Assembly: GCA_023392945.1 (NCBI GenBank)
Contig: JAEWNB010000009.1
Span: forward strand, 1 to 10,490
DNA length: 10,490 nt
Reading direction: 5' to 3'
Source: Bacteroidota bacterium
GTDB lineage: Bacteria; Bacteroidota; Bacteroidia; Bacteroidales; WCHB1-69
The notes beneath the pieces were generated by a model. The model worked only from the letters and a program-made list of their open reading frames with translations. It was not told the origin of the DNA and did not search any database. Below are positions 7,812 to 10,490 of the stretch, piece after piece. The position numbers were made by a program, and so were the translations under genes. Position 1 is the stretch's first letter; each line of letters starts with the position of its first letter.

Positions 7812-7963
7812 CCATTTATTAGTGAAAATCATTTCAATTATTTAGTTTTATTATTCAGGGACCTCCATTCGTTATGCTTTGCCGAGCGGAAACATCTCAA
7901 TTTCTGAGTGACTTAACTAGCTTGGTCTGGAAATCATATTTTATCAGCCATAAGATTTGAAAT

Positions 7964-8020
7964 ATACTAAAATGACACTCTCCGGGAATAAGTTTCCGGA
8001 TGCTTACGTGTTCCCTTATC
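7964..8020. repeat. 57-bp direct repeat, left copy, flanking the restriction-modification module
   Basis: This copy and 10113-10169 are the same length without gaps and identical at 53 of 57 positions; changes are at 7968 (T/C), 7992 (G/A), 8004 (T/A) and 8016 (T/G). The conserved core includes AAAATGACACTCTCCGGGAA and CGTGTTCCC. Bases 7981-7988 pair with 7993-8000 (TCCGGGAA/TTTCCGGA, one G-T wobble) around a TAAG tetraloop. An upstream TTGAAAT (7957-7963) is shared too, directly adjacent here but separated by seven bases in the right copy. It is not coding and I do not recognise it as a named repeat. Confidence 0.9.
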
Positions 8021-8026
8021 ATAAGG
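8014..8026. repeat. 13-bp palindrome at the inner edge of the left repeat copy
   Basis: CCTTAT-C-ATAAGG is a perfect inverted repeat that straddles the end of the 57-bp repeat. The right copy retains only the GTATCC side, so the palindrome is specific to the left copy. It could be a boundary product or a protein site; there is no T-run to make it a terminator. Confidence 0.6.
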
Positions 8027-8116
8027 CGACACAAAAATAATAACAATTTAAAAGAATACTAGATGTAAAGCCCTTCAAATTTGCACTACCCGTCGGTTTT
8101 ATTATGCTTTCGGACC

Positions 8117-8869
8117 TTATTTTTTCTTCTTTTCTTCAATTGTCGATGAATTATAACGAACCAATTTTTCCCAATCAATTTCTCCGTTGTCTTTACAAAA
8201 CTCATTCGCAAACTCTCTTGTAAATTTGTTTATCATTTGTGAGTATGATTTTAGAAAATTGTCATTTTTTTCTTTTGCTTTATATCCTAGAGGTTCAATT
8301 ATTTCAGTATATAAATTTTTGTTACCAGAAATAAACTCCCAAAAACTTTGACCACAATATTTAAAATAATCCCCTTTATCCGGTTGATTGTCTCTCCCAT
8401 AACAGCACCCATTTACTGCAACTATATTTAGTTTAGAATTACTTGTTCTCAATGTCTTTTTTGCAGTCTTGAAATCTGAAACCATTTTTGCTATTTGAGA
8501 ACTATTTCCCCAATTGGGGCCAGATTTTATATTCACAATGTAGCGAATTCCATCCTTGTCAAATTCAAGGTCAATACCAAGTATTCCAGATTTTTTACCG
8601 CCATAAACTTTCTCATTGATGTAAATAGCCAGCCCTTCAAGCCAATCTCCAAAAATCCCTTCTTCGCTTGATGAAATATGCGCATCAACAATTCCACGAA
8701 TAATTTTCTCAGCTGTCAGAACGTATTTTGCTTTGAACAAATATGGATTTTTTCTTTTAAGAACTTGTGAAAGTTTTAAACTATCAAGGCTCTGAATACG
8801 TTTTTCGTGAAAAGTGCCAATATTGTTCTCAACGTACTGTGATACGTCTTTAAGGTTTAGTTTTTTCAT
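8117..8869 (-). CDS. Type II restriction endonuclease, PmeII-like family
   Basis: A 250-residue protein that I recognise by overall similarity as a PmeII-type restriction enzyme (assignment from memory). Its most distinctive block is IVNIKSGPNWGNSSQ (residues 111-125). A PD-(D/E)xK-like nuclease core can be read as E78 (FGDWLEGLAIYINE), D100 (GIDLEF) and K115 (NIK), although the usual acidic residue two before the lysine is replaced by N113. VNGCCYGRD and CGQSFWEFISG further on are also strongly family-like. The lysine-rich tail ends EEKKKK. It cleaves unmodified DNA at a specific site; the site cannot be read from sequence. The ATG lies inside the methyltransferase gene (20-bp overlap), so nuclease synthesis is downstream of and probably coupled to the protecting methylase. 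No C-protein controller gene is seen. Confidence 0.85.
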   Translation of the reverse strand: MKKLNLKDVSQYVENNIGTFHEKRIQSLDSLKLSQVLKRKNPYLFKAKYVLTAEKIIRGIVDAHISSSEEGIFGDWLEGLAIYINEKVYGGKKSGILGIDLEFDKDGIRYIVNIKSGPNWGNSSQIAKMVSDFKTAKKTLRTSNSKLNIVAVNGCCYGRDNQPDKGDYFKYCGQSFWEFISGNKNLYTEIIEPLGYKAKEKNDNFLKSYSQMINKFTREFANEFCKDNGEIDWEKLVRYNSSTIEEKKKK

Positions 8870-9707
8870 ATTTTGCTTTTGATTCTAATAAATAAAGTTC
8901 AGCTGGTTGTAATTGCTTTCTAACCATTTCGTAATATTCTGGCACAATGTCAATTCCGATAGAATTGCGTCTCATTCTACTTGCAACAATTAAAGTTGTA
9001 CCGGAACCCATAAAAGGATCAAGGACTGTATCATTTTGTTTAGTAAATAGTTTTATAAACCATTCTGGTAGTTCTTCTGGAAAAGCTGCACTATGATTTT
9101 TATTGTTGCATTCTGTTGCAAGATGCAAAACATTAGTTGGATATGCTCTATCTCTGTCCAACCAATTTGAAATGTTTTTTCCAAATCCACTACCAACTTT
9201 TGAGTTATCTCTTCTCTTGTCTATTTCAGAAAGATTTTTTAGTCTATTTTTTGCCCAATCACCCATTGGAACCATTACCTCTTCTTGGTACATATTGAAT
9301 TTTTTGTCCTTGTTAAATTGAAGAAGTCTTTCCCAAGAATCACGAAAACGATTTGGCCATTTTCCTGGATAAGAGTTTTTTTTGTGCCAAATAAACTCTT
9401 CTGTCCAAAGCCAACCTTGTTTTCTCATTGCCAAAATTAATTCCATCACATAAGTACTGCGTTCTCCTTCAACAACTTTCTCCTTAATATTCAATATGAA
9501 AGTCCCTGTTGGTTTCAAAACTCGTAGCAACTGCTTAGAAATTGGCAAAAACCATTCAACGTATTTATCCGGATGAATTCCACCATAAGTACTTTTCCTT
9601 TGGTCTGCATAAGGTGGTGATGTTACAATTAAGTCAACTGAATTGTCAGAAAGCAGTTTTAATTTATCCTTGCTGTCACCTAAATATATGTCTGTCAATA
9701 TTTCCAT
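8850..9707 (-). CDS. Type II DNA methyltransferase, beta class (N4-cytosine or N6-adenine)
   Basis: A 285-residue amino-methyltransferase. Catalytic motif IV S30-P-P-Y33 (VTSPPYADQRKSTYGG) precedes the AdoMet-binding motif I D230-P-F-M-G-S-G-T-T238, the IV-to-I order of the beta class. SPPY rather than NPPY/DPPY favours N4-methylcytosine but does not exclude N6-methyladenine. The central ~110 residues between these motifs (WHKKNSYPGKWPNRFRDSWE and following) should hold target recognition. It protects host DNA from the overlapping endonuclease. A TATTTTTG promoter box lies 19 bp before the ATG. Length and motifs are complete, so the system looks functional. The coding region is AT-rich (19 of 60 bases are G or C in 9181-9240, against 31 of 60 in a cinA stretch at 6601-6660), which fits acquisition by transfer. 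Confidence 0.92.
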   Translation of the reverse strand: MEILTDIYLGDSKDKLKLLSDNSVDLIVTSPPYADQRKSTYGGIHPDKYVEWFLPISKQLLRVLKPTGTFILNIKEKVVEGERSTYVMELILAMRKQGWLWTEEFIWHKKNSYPGKWPNRFRDSWERLLQFNKDKKFNMYQEEVMVPMGDWAKNRLKNLSEIDKRRDNSKVGSGFGKNISNWLDRDRAYPTNVLHLATECNNKNHSAAFPEELPEWFIKLFTKQNDTVLDPFMGSGTTLIVASRMRRNSIGIDIVPEYYEMVRKQLQPAELYLLESKAKYEKTKP

Positions 9708-9725
9708 TCAATTGTTTTTATTCTA

Positions 9726-9733
9726 CAAAAATA
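9726..9733 (-). promoter_or_regulatory. Bacteroidota-type -7 box (TATTTTTG) of the R-M operon
   Basis: On the minus strand TATTTTTG matches TAnnTTTG, 18 bp before the methyltransferase ATG at 9707. No clear -33 TTTG is present at 19-21 bp upstream. Confidence 0.5.
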
Positions 9734-9758
9734 CAAATTTTATTGGTTTGGCTTTCTT

Positions 9759-9890
9759 TTAATAAGTCGTCAATTGTTTGATTTCAGTTTTCTTATCCCG
9801 AAGCAGAACTCTCATATACTGGTCATTCTTTCTTCCTTTTTTTGAGTTATCTTTTAATATATAGACGCTAATTCCGGATTTTAAACACAT
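9759..9890 (-). pseudogene. 43-residue ORF, possible remnant of a tyrosine-recombinase arm-binding domain
   Basis: A stop-bounded minus-strand frame (stop codon two codons before the ATG) encodes 43 residues. The stretch ISVYILKD..KKGRKNDQYMRVLLRDKKTEIKQLT has the pattern of the N-terminal arm-DNA-binding segment of Bacteroidota tyrosine recombinases (family shape: F/V-Y-L-R...KKG...Y-L-R-I...G-K-R..E-I-S). The catalytic part is absent: the frame ends at TAA (9759-9761), 51 bp before the methyltransferase. No ribosome binding site is visible. If real, it is the broken end of an integrase and would explain how the R-M module arrived; it may equally be a chance ORF. Confidence 0.3.
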
Positions 9891-10112
9891 GATTTACTTT
9901 TATTATAAACTGATTTAAATTCTTTCATATAAGCTCACAATAGTATAAATATTTCGTTTGAATAAAAAATATTTTTCTCATTATTGTGAATCATTTCAAA
10001 AACAACTCATTTACTAAAAAATGAACCTTTCTGGTTCTCTCTTAAGGGGGGTGTAGTGTGGTTTTGAGAGGGTCTTATGTTTGGAAAATTTCATACGCTT
10101 GAAATTAAAAAA
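9891..10112. other. AT-rich non-coding stretch upstream of the right repeat
   Basis: No gene can be supported here. Small structures seen: a 5-bp hairpin GAACC-TTTCT-GGTTC at 10023-10037, followed by a G6 run at 10045-10050 in AAGGGGGGTGTAG. The longest plus-strand peptide around them is 11 residues. The 7-base TAAAAAA at 10106-10112 separates TTGAAAT from the right repeat copy. Confidence 0.5.
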
Positions 10113-10169
10113 ATACCAAAATGACACTCTCCGGGAATAAATTTCCGGATGCTAACGTGTTCCCGTATC
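10113..10169. repeat. 57-bp direct repeat, right copy, flanking the restriction-modification module
   Basis: This is the same orientation and length as 7964-8020, offset by 2149 bp, with 53 of 57 identical bases. The hairpin TCCGGGAA-TAAA-TTTCCGGA (10130-10149) has the identical stem, and the only change within it is the last loop base. Together the copies enclose the methyltransferase, the endonuclease and the short integrase-like ORF, and nothing else recognisable. Confidence 0.9.
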
Positions 10170-10222
10170 CTTTTAACCCCAAATTGTAATGAAAAATAGC
10201 TTGAAAAGATGATAGTAGAATT

Positions 10223-10234
10223 GCGACAGGTCGC
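10223..10234. repeat. 12-bp inverted repeat with ACAGGT core, left of the iteron array
   Basis: GCGAC-AG-GTCGC is a perfect 5-bp inverted repeat around AG. It lies in the only GC-rich patch of this region, 12 bases before the first ATTAG unit. It shares ACAGGT and the same architecture with 10432-10443 on the other side of the array. Confidence 0.6.
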
Positions 10235-10246
10235 GGCAAAATTTAC

Positions 10247-10371
10247 ATTAGTATTAAATCAAATTTATATTAGTTTAAAATAAATTTATATTAGTATTAA
10301 AATATATTTTCATTAGTTTAAAATTTATTTCTATTAGTATTAAAATTTTGTTCTATTAGTATTAACCCAAC
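10247..10371. repeat. Six-unit phased iteron-like array (ATTAGTATTAAAA, 21-22 bp period)
   Basis: ATTAG occurs at 10247, 10269, 10290, 10312, 10333 and 10355, spaced 22, 21, 22, 21 and 22 bp. Units 1, 3, 5 and 6 read ATTAGTATTAA, whereas units 2 and 4 read ATTAGTTTAAAA, a one-base deletion that accounts for the shorter spacing. The array is therefore also a 43-bp dimer repeat. Unit tails are AT-rich (AAATTTAT, AAATTTATTTCT) and not conserved. The mean period (~21.6 bp) is close to two helical turns, which puts every core on the same face of DNA. This is typical of replication iterons or cooperative operators. No ORF spans it. Confidence 0.85.
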
Positions 10372-10376
10372 TTTCA

Positions 10377-10410
10377 CCCCCTAAAAAATTTTTCAATAAA
10401 TTTTGGGGGG
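10377..10410. repeat. Long hairpin: C5 / G6 clamp with AT stem
   Basis: CCCCC (10377-10381) can pair with the G6 run (10405-10410) and AAAATTT with AAATTTT inside it, leaving a small bulge on the left arm and a short TTCAAT-type loop. It directly follows the array. There is no T-run after the G-run, so it does not look like a standard terminator on the plus strand. Confidence 0.55.
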
Positions 10411-10428
10411 TATTTGAATCCTACTCAA

Positions 10429-10452
10429 TTTTCAACAGGTTGATAATCAACA
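10429..10452. other. Cluster of inverted repeats and DnaA-box-like sequences
   Basis: TCAAC-AG-GTTGA (10432-10443) and GTTGAT-A-ATCAAC (10439-10451) are overlapping perfect inverted repeats. TTTTCAACA at 10429-10437 differs at one position from the DnaA box consensus TTWTNCACA; TTATCAACC on the minus strand at 10438-10446 differs at two. Reading them as DnaA boxes is inference; they could be sites for the regulator of a gene beyond the window. Confidence 0.4.
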
Positions 10453-10490
10453 TGTATTAATGTTAAAGGGAACTGAAATTCAAAATGTAG

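Larger units (their letters stand above)
7812..8116. other. Non-coding gap between the kinase and the restriction endonuclease
   Basis: About 300 bp with no supportable gene on either strand and no tRNA-like fold that I can see. It contains the kinase promoter at its left edge, the first copy of the 57-bp repeat at 7964-8020, and a 13-bp palindrome at 8014-8026. The remainder is AT-rich and featureless. No clear intrinsic terminator for the restriction endonuclease gene is visible in 8040-8116. Confidence 0.6.

Noticed and set aside
7783..7815. Upstream ATG of the PfkB kinase at 7815
   Set aside because: The 11 extra residues do not resemble the family N-terminus, and the ATG would lie at or upstream of the likely transcription start set by the TATTTTTG box.
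7850..7960. tRNA or small RNA gene in the kinase-endonuclease gap
   Set aside because: I could not assemble a cloverleaf or a convincing stem set, and there is no terminator-like end.
9542..9781. 79-residue plus-strand ORF across the methyltransferase start
   Set aside because: It is antisense to a well-supported methyltransferase and has no recognisable domain.
10021..10056. Small plus-strand ORF beginning MNLSGSLL
   Set aside because: Eleven codons, no ribosome binding site, and it overlaps a hairpin and a G-run.
10247..10371. CRISPR array
   Set aside because: The repeat cores are only about 11-13 bp with AT-rich tails and a 21-22 bp total period; there are no unique spacers of constant length and no cas genes.

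Overview
The window looks like chromosome of a member of the Bacteroidota. Four gene starts have a TAnnTTTG hexamer-type -7 promoter box just upstream (1581-1588 and 5550-5557 on +, 7804-7811 and 9726-9733 on -). Secreted proteins carry short signal peptides ending in AFA/Q or FS/Q, and one lipoprotein has a classic lipobox. Gene content is core Bacteroidota-like (cinA, a PfkB/adenosine-type kinase, a secreted EEP hydrolase, a GT2 glycosyltransferase). I cannot name the genus. The start of the window is inside a gene; the end is non-coding.

Layout. (1) Positions 2-1439, plus strand: a tight operon with the 3' part of a GcvH-like lipoyl-carrier protein followed by two different DGC-domain putative zinc-binding proteins, the first coupled by an ATGA stop/start overlap. 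(2) 1606-4440, plus strand: a likely three-gene transcript made of a secreted serine beta-lactamase-fold hydrolase, a chagasin-like lipoprotein and a family 2 glycosyltransferase. (3) 4423-5454, minus strand: a secreted endonuclease/exonuclease/phosphatase protein convergent with the glycosyltransferase. (4) 5581-6831, plus strand: full-length cinA. (5) 6814-7782, minus strand: a PfkB sugar/nucleoside kinase convergent with cinA. (6) 8117-9707, minus strand: a two-gene type II restriction-modification system, a beta-class DNA methyltransferase overlapping a PmeII-like restriction endonuclease by 20 bp. (7) 9708-10490: about 780 bp without a confident gene but rich in structure.

The most unusual parts are non-coding. 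A 57-bp sequence (53 of 57 bases identical) occurs as a direct repeat at 7964-8020 and 10113-10169, exactly bracketing the restriction-modification module. Each copy holds the same 8-bp hairpin, and every base change between copies falls outside the stem. This fits an inserted defence cassette bounded by att-like or dispersed mobile repeats. Beyond the second copy, 10247-10371 holds six iterations of an ATTAGT(A)TTAAAA motif spaced 22, 21, 22, 21, 22 bp, about two helical turns each. The array is bracketed by two 12-bp inverted repeats sharing an ACAGGT core (10223-10234 and 10432-10443) and followed by a C5/G6 hairpin and DnaA-box-like sequences. It looks like a protein-binding iteron array: a replication origin or a phased operator for a gene beyond the window edge. 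That functional reading is inference.
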